Source: Arenicola marina
Taxonomy: Eukaryota > Annelida > Polychaeta > Arenicolidae
NCBI GenBank assembly: GCA_964019135.1
Contig: OZ025249.1
Location: 30,517,759-30,581,758, forward strand
Direction of reading: 5' to 3'
DNA: 64,000 nt
Positions 45,201-55,415 of the stretch are shown here, one piece after another (within the stretch, counting starts at the first letter, position 1; each line of letters begins with the position of its first letter). The position numbers were made by a program, and so were the translations under genes. Below the pieces are notes generated by a model, which worked only from the letters and a program-made list of their open reading frames with translations, had not been told where the DNA came from and made no database searches.

Positions 45201-46777
45201 CTCTCCGTCCCCGTCCCCATCCCCATCCCCATCGCCACCTCCGCCCTCTCCGCCCCCATCCCCACCAGCCCCCCACCCCCACGCCTCGTCTCTCCCTGTC
45301 TCTGACCTGCCCGGAGGCAGCAGCCCTTGAGCCCACAGCGAGGGGAGGAAGAGGGGAAGACGGGTGCTGGGGCGAGTGGGGGATGGGGTGGGGGGGGGGG
45401 GGTACGGAGGTAGGAGACTAGATCGGGTGAGGGAGGGTCGAGGTGGTGGCAGTATCGGCGCTTCCAATCAATGCCTACACTCCCCCTGTTCGTGGCCACC
45501 TCTTGAAAACGCCAGTATTCTTCATATAAGGTTTCTCTATTCTAAAAACTAAAATATTGCCGGTGATATTTAAGGGTCCCTTTGATATTGACAATTGTCA
45601 GATAATAGAAAGTGTCACGTGTGTGGAATATATATGTAAAACCGACTTCGAATTATGTATGTTACAGTGTACATGATTCAATTTTCGAATCATATATGAT
45701 GCAGCGTCAATGATTATATTTCCAAATTATGTATTTGAATCGGTGGGCGCTTTTTGGGACACGGGAAGAAGTTTACTTTGACGTGTGTTGTGAGACACAC
45801 TCGACAGACGTCGCTTCGGTATAGGGCAGTAAGCCTATCCGTGCCGCCACCTAGCGGGGTATAGTAAAGACATCGTGTCGCCTGCTTCACATGGCAGACT
45901 ACCATATAACAATTATGACCGCTCTCGTGGTTCGAAAACTTCGAACATTTTCTAAATTGTCTTCGCTCTTAATGGGTAGTACTCCTGAATTCACTGTTGA
46001 GTGTTAATGGGTACCAGTAGGGTGTTGGTCCGGCGATATGGCTTTACTCCTACCCTTTGACCTGCTCCATTGTCACCAAGTGTAGAGTTTTGGTCCGGCG
46101 ATATGGCTTTACTCCTACCCTTTGACCTGCTCCATTGTCACCAAGTGTAGAGTTTTGGTCCGGCGATGTGGCTTTACTCCTACCCTTTGACCTGTTCCAT
46201 GTCACAAACAGCAATGGCTTCGCTGTGACTTTTGTCACGAAGAGGAGGGGTTCGTCCGCAGACATGGCTCTTTCTCATACCACATCACACGTTAACGCAT
46301 CCTGCACGTTGGTTGGAGCAAAAAAAACACAAAAAACCTCTTCAGATCATGTCAGATTATGGAAACAATATTTTGTAACGCGTCATTATTTTCGCATATT
46401 ATAGAAGCCGCCCGATAGCTCAGTGAGTTAGAAAACTGGCATCCCGAGAGCCTAACGGCACGTGGATCGGGGGTTCGAGCCTCGCTGTAGTCATGTGTGG
46501 GTGGTTGCATGATAGAGATCCTATGTTTTCGCAAAGAGTAGGGGGTTATCTCTTCGCTTCCTTCTACCATTGACACGATATGACCGTAATTGGATATAGC
46601 GCCCTGAATATGGAACTAAAAACCATCGTATATTATGTATCGTGTTACATGCATGTATGTGTGTCTTGACGTCGCTTTTCCTCTGGTTTCAGCGTGTTTT
46701 GGGACTTGTACTGCGCCGCTCCGGAGCGAAGAGACACATGTGAACATTCTAGCGAGGCCAAAGCCTTTCACGACTAC
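20039..46777 (+). CDS. SSBP2: SSBP2/3/4 (Ssdp) gene, first four coding exons, continues off the right edge
   Basis: Single-stranded-DNA-binding-protein family adaptor that joins LDB1/Chip in LIM-homeodomain transcription complexes and protects LDB from turnover. Exons: 20039-20094, 20561-20633, 22084-22145 and 46693-46777, 276 nt or 92 codons, phases consistent. The product begins [19 protein letters not shown], then [20 protein letters not shown] (LisH helix pair), [20 protein letters not shown] and [20 protein letters not shown], nearly identical to fly and human members. The usual Val in LLHVGAQ is Cys here. This is the LUFS domain that contacts LDB. The next segment expected from the family (Ala-rich, then the Pro/Gly-rich tail) was not found by 64000, so intron 4 exceeds 17 kb. 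Intron 3 is 24.5 kb. The symbol follows the ATG10 linkage, which in human belongs to SSBP2; an invertebrate gene would be pro-ortholog of SSBP2, 3 and 4. Confidence 0.96.
20561..20633 (+). CDS. SSBP2: SSBP coding exon 2 (LisH motif)
   Basis: Acceptor TTGTTTTCAG, donor GTAAGT. Encodes [20 protein letters not shown] and the end of the LisH motif; ends in phase 0. Confidence 0.97.
22084..22145 (+). CDS. SSBP2: SSBP coding exon 3
   Basis: Acceptor CAACTTTCAG, donor GTGAGT. Encodes [20 protein letters not shown] plus two bases of a Cys codon. Confidence 0.97.
22318..22580 (-). mobile_element. tRNA-derived SINE, copy 1, with target-site duplication
   Basis: Read on the minus strand it starts GGGGCCGGCCCGATAGCTCA (box A), has box B GGTTCGCGCCCC, a conserved 3' part containing GACGCGATATGACC and TTAAAGCGTCCTGAATAG, and a CCAA-type tail. 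GTTTTTGACAGGT flanks it on both sides (22305-22317 and 22581-22593), a 13-bp target-site duplication, so the copy is complete. The tRNA-like head is followed by an unrelated body. Confidence 0.92.
23106..24440. other. Intronic stretch without a recognised gene
   Basis: Single-copy looking intron sequence with a short TG run near 23474 and a TA run near 23786. A plus-strand open stretch at 24057-24380 is GC-richer than its surroundings but matches nothing I know. Confidence 0.5.
24455..24570 (+). repeat. tRNA-like SINE head (second family)
   Basis: TGGCTCGGTGGTTGGCGC resembles a Pol III box A, and GAGGGTTCGCGCCCTACC about 75 bp later resembles box B. A related box-B segment (GGTGCGAGCCCCATC) lies at about 25040-25060. 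No target-site duplications were identified, so limits are approximate. Confidence 0.4.
24718..24776 (-). repeat. tRNA-like fragment
   Basis: On the minus strand, TGGCAAGCAGG (box A-like) is followed by CTGCAGATCAACAGGTC and GGGTTCGCGCCC (box B). It looks like the head of a tRNA-derived SINE or a tRNA pseudogene. The acceptor stem does not close well. Confidence 0.4.
25180..28095. repeat. 61-bp minisatellite array, about 43 copies, interrupted by a SINE
   Basis: The unit runs TTGCCGCTCCTGCACCGCCA through GTCACGGTGAC to CTCCAGCTATAG, 61 bp. Copies differ by a few shared variants (CTAAAG, CTATAATTG, TGGGTTCAG). Variant positions recur at multiples of 61: the CTAAAG variant at 26121, 26548, 26853 and 27463 (steps of 427, 305 and 610), and TGGGTTCAG copies 671 bp apart. 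This is a higher-order pattern made by unequal exchange. Outer copies on both sides are more diverged. A SINE sits at 25310-25565. Confidence 0.97.
25310..25565 (+). mobile_element. tRNA-derived SINE, copy 2, inserted in the 61-bp array
   Basis: Same family as copy 1: GCGATAGCTCAGTAGGCTAG (box A), GGTTCGAGCCC (box B), GACGCGATATGACC and CAACCAACCAACC tail. CCAGCTATAGTTGC from the array unit is duplicated at 25296-25309 and 25566-25579. The array therefore existed when the SINE landed. Confidence 0.94.
28096..30017. other. Intron sequence between the 61-bp and 52-bp arrays
   Basis: Single-copy looking, mixed composition. No exon, RNA gene or clear transposon recognised. Confidence 0.5.
30018..37205. 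repeat. 52-bp minisatellite array, about 135-140 copies, each with a CACGTG E-box
   Basis: The unit runs CGTCTTTCTCTCCCTGTGGC, CACGTGGTCTTGTTCCTCGC, TACGAAATCAGG, 52 bp. Variants include a 3-bp longer unit (CGTCGTC), TCACTCCGCCATC in place of TCGCTACGAAATC, and ACGACGTGG or CCACGCGG instead of CCACGTGG. Large blocks are themselves duplicated: a block at about 32260-33010 recurs 2037 bp downstream, and one at about 35200-36000 recurs 889 bp downstream with virtually no change. Because 52 is 3n+1 and the unit has no stop in forward frames, open frames up to 342 codons appear by chance. Confidence 0.97.
37206..37610. repeat. Degenerate right edge of the 52-bp array
   Basis: Spacing and sequence decay, but GGTCACGTGG or GACCACGTGG cores are still recognisable at about 37424, 37473, 37523 and 37577. 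Confidence 0.75.
37790..45460. repeat. Low-complexity C/T-rich and G-rich tract
   Basis: About 7.7 kb dominated by CCCTCCC, CCCCATC and GGGAGGG motifs. The C-rich strand switches several times: G-rich at about 37990-38170, C-rich 38230-38870, C-rich 39470-40060, G-rich 40805-41170, C-rich 41480-41760, G-rich 41780-42340, C-rich 42440-42900, C-rich 43560-44200, T/C-rich 44390-45300, G-rich 45340-45460. Internal near-repeats of about 62 bp occur at 39760-40010. TC runs lie at 39205-39222 and 43600-43612. Only short frames of extreme composition occur. Ordinary sequence at about 40090-40790 and 42930-43320 breaks the tract. Confidence 0.85.
46027..46205. repeat. 65-bp tandem repeat, about 2.7 copies
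   Basis: The unit starts GGTCCGGCGATATGGCTTTA and ends AAGTGTAGAGTTTT. Copies are almost identical, so the duplication is recent. Confidence 0.9.
46407..46612 (+). mobile_element. tRNA-derived SINE, copy 3 (older, diverged)
   Basis: GCCCGATAGCTCAGTGAGTT, GGGGGTTCGAGCCTCGCTG and a degraded GACACGATATGACC body show the same family as copies 1 and 2. Internal gaps and the lack of a clear CCAA tail suggest greater age. It ends about 80 bp before the acceptor of SSBP exon 4. Confidence 0.8.
46693..46777 (+). CDS. SSBP2: SSBP coding exon 4
   Basis: Acceptor CTCTGGTTTCAG, donor GTGAGT. Encodes [20 protein letters not shown] and EAKAFHDY. Phase fits exon 3 across the 24.5-kb intron. Confidence 0.96.
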
Positions 46778-47279
46778 GTGAGTACACCTTCTTTCTTAGC
46801 ACAACTTCTCTTGTGTGTCTCTTTCATAACTCTTCTCTGTTGGCGATCAGGGGACGTACATGTAGTTATGTAGATATTATATGTTGCATTCATTCGGGTT
46901 CAACCACATATGTAGAATGATGAATTGTTACTGTAATGGTGTCTGTGTCGTCCCGGGTCATGAACTCAAGCTTGGAGCCATGACTCTCGGGGGGTTGCTA
47001 CATATTTCCACAGATATATGGTTTTCAATCTGCCATTTCTTCGTTGAAATCATCGTCTGCGAGGAGAGGAAAACTGGCTCATGTGCTGTATTGTTTTGTG
47101 AACTCGAGGTTCGCTCAATGACGATTAAATATTGTGGTCAGTATTTGTTGGATGATCGGTTGTTGGGTGGATAAACTCCGTTGTGGTTAACCATTGTTGA
47201 CTCAATTGTTTGCTTCGTCCGTCATTCATCAATATTAAATCGATCGGTGTTGACTTAATCTTTGCCCGGTAACCCTCAA

Positions 47280-48400
47280 TTCAATGTGGTGGCTATTCAA
47301 GGTTTAGCTCAACGACCTACAGCGTAGTAATATACCTAATGTCGTTTTGTTTCTTTGACGACCTTTACACAATAAAGTGTCGGTCTTTGTGGACATAATT
47401 TTCCCTCGGCAGATTTCAAGCATTGATATCATTTTCCTCTGACCTGATGTTGGTTGCCGAATACTCATTGTTATCGGTCTTTGGTGACTTAATCTGGACT
47501 CGACCGCCTTAAAACGTTTGTTAGCTTTGACTTAATGTCTGCTGGGATGTCTGTTCAAATTGTTGTCGGGCATTGTTGATTTGGTCGACGATCTTCAAAT
47601 ATTGAAGATATAAGACTTGGCCCGATAAATTCGGTTTTGTGGACATATTCGCTCGACGACATTCAAATATCAAAGGGTCCAGTTTAGCATTCATGTGCAC
47701 AAAACCGGTCGAAAAAAACAACATTTCATTCTTGTTCGCGTATTGATAGTGCCTATCTCATTTAACCTGTTTTGTTCAAAGGACGCCAACAGTAATACTT
47801 TGTCCATGTTGATTTGATGTTTTCTCGAGCCTGGAGGTTTTGCTCAAAGATTATTGTCTGTGTTTGTTAACATGTTGTTTGCTCGATGGCCTTCAAATGT
47901 TAAATGGTTTAGGCACTACGTGTGGACTTGATGAAGTCTTATCGTCTTTTTTAGTCAATCCATGTTGAATTGTTGAGAGTGTTCATCCAGTGATCTTCGT
48001 ATGTCTTGTCAGCCCATCTAGACTTGATTTTCATCCAATGACCTTCGTAGGTTTTAGTCAGTCCACGCCGTCTTGATCTTCGACCAATGACCAGTATGTT
48101 TGGTCAATCCACGTTGACTTGACCTTCACCAAATGACCTTCATATGTTTAGTCAATGCACGTCGGCCTGATCTTCACCCATTGACCTTCATATGTATAGT
48201 CGGTCCGTGTTTACTTGATCTTCGTCCAATCACTATTGACTTCTTACCCAGTGACCTGCGTATGTTTTGGTCAATCTACTTGAACGTCATCTTCGTCCAA
48301 GGATCTTCATAATGTGTAGTCAATCCAGGTTGACTTGATATTCGCCCTGTGACCGTCATGACTTTCATATGTTTTAGCAATGCCCTCTTGACGTACGACA
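47280..48400. repeat. Strongly decayed tandem repeat of about 50 bp
   Basis: Between about 47970 and 48400 diverged units of the form TGACCTTCATATGTTTAGTC, AATCCACGTTGACTTGATCT, TC(A/G)CCCA recur with irregular spacing. Fainter copies (GTTGACTTAATC) extend left to about 47280. It reads as an old array losing its periodicity. Confidence 0.7.
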
Positions 48401-49880
48401 TTTGGATGACGTGGTTGACAACGTTCACACCATGATCTTGAATCGTTATATACTTAGTCGCTCTTGGTCAGCCACTGGAGAGAAATAATAATCACGCGAC
48501 GACCTTCGGTGACATTCACATGATGTGGTCAGACAGTATCTACTGGCTGGCCACTCAATGTTCTCCGGGTATCTATGGACAGCTGAGACGAGCATCAAGC
48601 CGATCGCAATAGCATGGTCATTGCTGAACATGTGACTTTGGAATTTACATAAGGGGGGAAGCTTGAATAGATGTCATTAAGCGGCATATATAGATGACAT
48701 CTTGCCGTTTTAGAATGGATCTATTCAAGTACGAGTGTTCAGCATGAAAGTGTTTGACCCTCTCTTTGAAGTCTGGCTTTGATACTGCTGCTGTTCATGA
48801 AGAGTTTGGCCTGACCATATGGATTTCGTTAGTATCATCGGTTCTATTGTGTCAAATTGGATGAGCCGATGGCAATCGATTTTTGCGTTTTACCACTCGA
48901 ATGAACATGAAGGCTCCGCATACAACGTGTGTCCACCTTTTCCATATGTTTTTTTCTTTACGAGTTACTCGACTGAACACATTGATTGTTAATGTGAATT
49001 CTTTAGAAATATATGCGTGGTCATCGTCAAATTTTGTTAAAGGGCGACACTAGCCCCATTTTTAGAAATTTGCAAGACGTAGTAAGCAAGACAATTGCGT
49101 TTATGGCATATTATATGCTGGGGTTATGCAATGAAAAACTGAATGATTGACTTCCTTGCAATATATTTCTAAACGTTTCTCGTGTTAAAAAAAGTGACGT
49201 AACCAACCATTAACACATAGTCTCCAGTAGTATATTGAAAACAAAAACGAAAGAGTATTAACACAAATATGTTAAGAAATGGGCATGGAAGGACAAGAAA
49301 TATCTTGACTCTCAGCCGTAAAAGGTGGACGTTAGTAACTGGTTGGCACGAGGAGGAGCATGGTAGTCTCATGTACGTTCAGTTAACCACAATAGATAAT
49401 AGAACCAATCCTTATATAATTCCATCATAATGTTTGGCGCTAAACCAAGTCATGCTTAGTGCTATATATGAGCGTTTTATCTCTACAGTTATGTGAGAAA
49501 ATTGTTTATTTTTGTTACTACTGGTCTGGATCCAAAAATCGTCGTCTATTTTATGAACTGCACTGAATGGGTAAGTCAGTTAGTGCACGGTTACGAAACT
49601 ATGCGAGCGATATGAGGTTGTGCATCACAGCGCGACCGGCCTACTTCCTCCCAATGGTTCCTCGCAATGAGGTATGGCTTAGTCCGATGCACATACGTAT
49701 AAATGTTGCATCATTGCGGTTATGGCGCCGTGGGTGTCGCGTAGGGTGTCAGAAATTGGATTGCTTGCAAGACATGGTAGATATCTTTCTTCGCCTTTTA
49801 TTTTGACCATCAAGCGGTTGTTTGGTGACATAGGTACTTAAATTGCGGTTTATTGGGGACTGCTGGTTACAAATGCACTT
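48401..49880. other. Intron sequence without recognised features
   Basis: AT-rich, single-copy looking. No exon or RNA gene recognised. Confidence 0.5.
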
Positions 49881-49889
49881 AATTGGGTT

Positions 49890-51065
49890 TTACTGGGTGG
49901 GACCTGTTGGATACAAGTATTCCAGTAATGAGGATTGCTAGACACAATTGTATTTCAGTTGGGTGGTGATGGGGACTGTTTGGACAATTGTACTTCAGTT
50001 GGGTGGTAATGGGGACAGTTTGGACAATTGTACTTCAGTTGGATGGTAATGGGGACTGTTTGGATAATTGTACTTTAGTTGGGTGGTAATGGGGACTGTT
50101 TGGATAATTGTACTTCAGTTGGGTGGTAATGGGGACTGTTTGGATAATTGTACTTCAGTTGGATGGTAATGGGGACTGTTTAGATAATTGTACTTCAGTT
50201 GAGTGGTAAGGGGGACTGTTTGGACACAATTGTACTTCAGTTGAGTGGTAATGGGGACTGTTTGGACACAATTGTACTTTAGTTGGGTGGTAATGGGGAC
50301 CGTTCGGATAATTGTACTTCAGTTGGGTGGTAATGGGGATTGTTTGGATAATTGTACTTCAGTTGGATGGTAATGGGGACTGTTTGGACACAATTGTACT
50401 TTAGTTGGGTGGTAATGGGGATTGTTTGGAGATTGTACTTCAGTTGGATGGTAATGGGGACTGTTTGGACACAATTGTACTTCAGTTGGGTGGTAATGGG
50501 GACTGTTTGGATAATTGTACTTCAGTTGGGTGGTAATGGGGACTGTTTGGATAATTGTACTTCAGTTGGATGGTAATGGGGACTGTTTGGACACAATTGT
50601 ACTTTAGTTGGGTGGTAATGGGGATTGTTTGGAGAATTGTACTTTAGTTGGGTGGTAATGGGGAATGTTTGGACACAATTGTACTTCAGTTGGGTGGTAA
50701 CGAGGATTGTTTGGACAATTGTACTTTAGTTGGGTGGTAATGAGGACTGTTTGGACACAATTGTACTTCAGTTGGATGGTAATGGGGACTGTTTGGACAC
50801 AATTGTACTTCAGTTGGGTGGTAATGGGGACTGTTTGGACACAATTGTACTTCAGTTGGGTGGTAATGGGGACTGTTTGGACACAATTGTACTTCAATTG
50901 GGTGGTAATGGGGACTGTTTGGACACAATTGTACTTCAGTTGGGTGGTAACGAGGATTGTTTGGACAATTGTACTTTAGTTGGGTGGTAATGGGGACTGT
51001 TTGGACACAATTGTACTTTAGTTGGGTGGTAATGGGACTGTTTGGAGACAACTGTACTTCAGTTG
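49890..51065. repeat. 40-42-bp minisatellite array, about 28 copies
   Basis: The unit runs TTGTACTTCAGTTGGGTGGT, AATGGGGACTGTTTGGA, then TAA, CAA or CACAA, giving 40- and 42-bp forms. Units are joined through ACAATTGT or ATAATTGT. Copies become less regular toward the left end. Confidence 0.95.
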
Positions 51066-54000
51066 GTGATAAGGATATATAGATCGTCTACCTGCTGTCC
51101 AGTTGGTTCGATAACTCGTCTACCTGTTGTCCAGTTGGTCCGATATATCGTCTACCTGATGTCCAGTTGGTCCGATACATCGTCTACCTCATGTCCAGTC
51201 GGTCCAATATATCGTCTATCTGTTGTCCAGTTGGTCCGATATATCGTCTACCTGCTGTCCAGTTGGTCCGATAACTCGTCTACCTGTTGTCCAGTTGGTC
51301 CGATATATCGTCTACCCGTTGTCCAGTTGGTCCGATATATCGTCTACCCGTTGTCCAGTTGGTCCGATATTTCGTCTACCTGTTGTCCAGTTGGTCCGAT
51401 ATAACGTCTACCTGGTGTCCAGTTGGTCCGATATGTCGTCTACCTGCTGTCCAGTTGGTCCGATATATGGTCTACCTGCTGTCCAGTTGGTCCGATATAT
51501 CGTTTACCTGTTGTCCAGTTGGTCCGATATCTCGTCTACCTCTGGTCCAGTTGGTCCGATATTTCGTCTACCTGTTGTCCAGTTGGTCCGATATATCGTC
51601 TACCTGTTGTCCAGTTGGTCCGATATGTCGTCTACCTGTTGTCCTGTTGGTCCGATATATCGTCTACCTGCTGTCCAGTTGGTCCGATATATTGTCTACC
51701 TGATGTCCAGTTGGTCCGATATATCGTCTACCTGCTGTCCAGTTGGCCTGATATATCGTCTACCTGATGTCCATGTTGGTCCGATATATCGTCCACCTGA
51801 TGTCCTGTTGGTCCGATATATCGTCTACCTGATGTCCATGTTGGTCCGATATATCGTCTACCTGCTGTCCAGTTGGTCCGATAACTCGTCTACCTGTTGT
51901 CCAGTTGGTCCGACATATCGTCTACCTGCTGTCCAGTTGGCCTGATATATCGTCTACCTGATGTCCATGTTGGTCCGATATATCGTCTACCTGATGTCCT
52001 GTTGGTCCGATATATCGTCTACCTGATGTCCATGTTGGTCCGATATATCGTCTACCTGCTGTCCAGTTGGTCCGATAACTCGTCTACCTGTTGTCCAGTT
52101 GGTCCGACATATCGTCTACCTGCTGTCCAGTTGGCCTGATATATCGTCTACCTGATGTCCATGTTGGTCCGATATATCGTCTACCTGATGTCCTGTTGGT
52201 CCGATATATCGTCTACCTGATGTCCATGTTGGTCCGATATATCGTCTACCTGCTGTCCAGTTGGTCCGATATGTCGTCTACCTGCTGTCCAGTTGGTCCG
52301 ATATGTCGTCTACCTGCTGTCCAGTTGGTCCGATATGTCGTCTACCTGTTGTCCAGTTGGTCCGATATGTCGTCTACCTGTTGTCCAGTTGGTCCGACAT
52401 ATCGTCTACCTGCTGTCCAGTTGGCCTGATATATCGTCTACCTGATGTCCATGTTGGTCCGATATGTCGTCTACCTGCTGTCTAGTTGGCATGATATATC
52501 GTCTACCTGATGTCCATGTTGGTCCGATATATCGTCTACCTGATGTCCTGTTGGTCCGATATGTCGTCTACCTGCTGTCCAGTTGGTCCGATATGTCGTC
52601 TACCTGCTGTCCAGTTGGTCCGATATATCGTCTACCTGATGTCCATGTTGGTCCGATATGTCGTCTACCTGATGTCCTGTTGGTCCGATTTGTCGTCTAC
52701 CTGTTGTGCAGTTGGTCCGATATGTCGTCTACCTGTTGTGCAGTTGGTCCGATATGTCGTCTACCTGCTGTCCAGTTGGTCCGATATATCGTCTACCTGA
52801 TGTCCATGTTGGTCCGATATGTCGTCTACCTGATGTCCATGTTGGTCCGATATGTCGTCTACCTGATGTCCTGTTGGTCCGATATGTCGTCTACCTGTTG
52901 TTCAGTTGGTCTGATATGTCGTTAACCTGCTGTCCAGTTGGTCCGATATATCGTCTACCTGTTGTCCAGTTGGTCCGATATGTCGTCTACCTGTTGTGCA
53001 GTTGGTCCGATATGTCGTCTACCTGCTGTCCAGTTGGTCCGATATATCGTCTACCTGTTGTCCAGTTGGTCCGATATGTCGTCTACCTGCTGTCCAGTTG
53101 GTCCGATATGTCGTCTACCTGCTGTCCAGTTGGTCCGATATATCGTCTACCTGCTGTCCAGTTGGTCCGATATGTCGTCTACCTGTTGTGCAGTTGGTCC
53201 GATATGTCGTCTACCTGCTGTCCAGTTGGTCCGATATATCGTCTACCTGTTGTCCAGTTGGTCCGATATGTCGTCTACCTGCTGTCCAGTTGGTCCGATA
53301 TGTCGTCTACCTGCTGTCCAGTTGGTCCGATATATCGTCTACCTGTTGTCCAGTTGGTCCGATATGTCGTCTACCTGCTGTCCAGTTGGTCCGATATGTC
53401 GTCTACCTGCTGTCCAGTTGGTCCGATATATCGTCTACCTGATGTCCATGTTGGTCCGATATGTCGTCTACCTGATGTCCTGTTGGTCCGATATGTCGTC
53501 TACCTGTTGTCCAGTTGGTCCGATATGTCGTCTACCTGTTGTGCAGTTGGTCCGATATGTCGTCTACCTGCTGTCCAGTTGGTCCGATATATCGTCTACC
53601 TGATGTCCATGTTGGTCCGATATGTCGTCTACCTGATGTCCTGTTGGTCCGATATGTCGTCTACCTGTTGTGCAGTTGGTCCGATATGTCGTCTACCTGT
53701 TGTGCAGTTGGTCCGATATGTCGTCTACCTGCTGTCCAGTTGGTCCGATATATCGTCTACCTGTTGTCCAGTTGGTCCGATATGTCGTCTACCTGCTGTC
53801 CAGTTGGTCCGATATATCGTCTACCTGTTGTCCAGTTGGTCCGATATGTCGTCTACCTGTTGTGCAGTTGGTCCGATATGTCGTCTACCTGCTGTCCAGT
53901 TGGTCCGATATATCGTCTACCTGTTGTCCAGTTGGTCCGATATGTCGTCTACCTGCTGTCCAGTTGGTCCGATATGTCGTCTACCTGCTGTCCAGTTGGT

Positions 54001-54540
54001 CCGATATATCGTCTACCTGCTGTCCAGTTGGTCCGATATGTCGTCTACCTGTTGTGCAGTTGGTCCGATATGTCGTCTACCTGCTGTCCAGTTGGTCCGA
54101 TATATCGTCTACCTGTTGTCCAGTTGGTCCGATATGTCGTCTACCTGCTGTCCAGTTGGTCCGATATGTCGTCTACCTGCTGTCCAGTTGGTCCGATATA
54201 TCGTCTACCTGTTGTCCAGTTGGTCCGATATGTCGTCTACCTGCTGTCCAGTTGGTCCGATATGTCGTCTACCTGCTGTCCAGTTGGTCCGATATATCGT
54301 CTACCTGCTGTCCAGTTGGTCCGATATGTCGTCTACCTGCTGTCCAGTTGGTCCGATATATCGTCTACCTGCTGTCCAGTTGGTCCGATATGTCGTCTAC
54401 CTGCTGTCTAGTTGGTCCGATATATCGTCTACCTGATGTCCAGTCGATCCAATATATCGTCTACCTACTGTCCGGTTGGTCCGATATATCTTTTGTCTGA
54501 TGTCCAGTTGGTCCGATATATCGCCTACCCGTTGTCCACG
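51066..54540. repeat. 32-bp minisatellite array, about 108 copies
   Basis: The unit runs GTCCAGTTGGTCCGATATAT, CGTCTACCTGCT, 32 bp. Two main forms alternate, with CGATATATCG (a perfect palindrome) or CGATATGTCG. GATGTCCATGTTGG and GTGCAGTTGG variants mark higher-order blocks. Three units make 96 bp, so every forward frame encodes the same 32-residue repeat; the longest open stretch is 576 codons. The left end is more varied, including ATAACTCG and CGTTGTCC forms. Confidence 0.97.
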
Positions 54541-54767
54541 TAGGTAATCTGAAGATTTCTTTCTTTCTGACAGTTGCTTACATTATGATTTACCATCGGA
54601 TTTCCACCTTACATTTATTGACGTTTTGATAAAAACTAACCCTTGACTTGTCCATGATTATTGCCCCAGTTTGAACACAACTGGTTACTTTTCTGTTTAG
54701 CCGGAAGAGAGGACGGACGCTGCGGAACGTGAGAATTCCGCTTTATTGCTCTATACAGACTCGCACG

Positions 54768-55130
54768 GTGGCCCTGGAAGTACCCCATGTGTTTCACATT
54801 GTGGCCCTGGAAGTACCCCATGTGTTTCACATTGTGGCCCTGGAAGTACCCCACGTGTTTCACATTGTGGCCCTGGAAGTACCCCATGTGTTTCACATTG
54901 TGGCCCTGGAAGTACCCCATGTGTTTCACATTGTGGCCCTGGAAGTACCCCATGTGTTTTACATGGTGGCCCTGGAAGTACCCCATGTGTTTCACATTGT
55001 GGCCCTGGAAGTACCCCATGTGTTCCACATTGTGGCCCTGGAAGTACCCCATGTGTTTCACATTTTGGCCCTGGAAGTACCCCATGTGTTTTCCATTGTG
55101 GCCCTGGAAGTACCCCATGTGTTTCACATG
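54768..55130. repeat. 33-bp minisatellite array, 11 copies
   Basis: The unit runs GGCCCTGGAAGTACCCCATG, TGTTTCACATTGT. Unit length is 3 x 11 and the unit has no stop in most frames, so several frames on both strands stay open. The minus strand would give an 11-residue repeat (HNVKHMGYFQG). Confidence 0.96.
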
Positions 55131-55383
55131 ATAGGCTAAGACACCCACCAATCCGATACTCGCATTGTTGTGACAGGGATTGTGTGTAAGAGTTCTTTAT
55201 TCGTTTGTCGCCGTGGGTTGGAGTGCTTGGTCGCGGTCGCACTGAAGTTTGTACGAGTCGAATACGGCTGACAAACAGTTCACTATACCGACCAATGGCA
55301 AGTGTCTTTCTCTACAGTTGGTTGTTGTTTTTCTCTTGACAAATTAAGATAGATTATAAAAGAATCGCAATAATATCCCTGGT

Positions 55384-55415
<32 letters not shown>

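Larger units (their letters stand above)
22146..46692 (+). other. SSBP intron 3 (24.5 kb)
   Basis: Bounded by GTGAGT after exon 3 and a CTCTGGTTTCAG acceptor before exon 4. Contains SINEs, tRNA-like elements, the 61-bp and 52-bp arrays and a long low-complexity tract. I found no nested gene. Confidence 0.9.

Noticed and set aside
52706-54436. 576-codon frame
   Set aside because: Pure 32-bp repeat in an SSBP intron; the same 32-residue pattern occurs in every forward frame.
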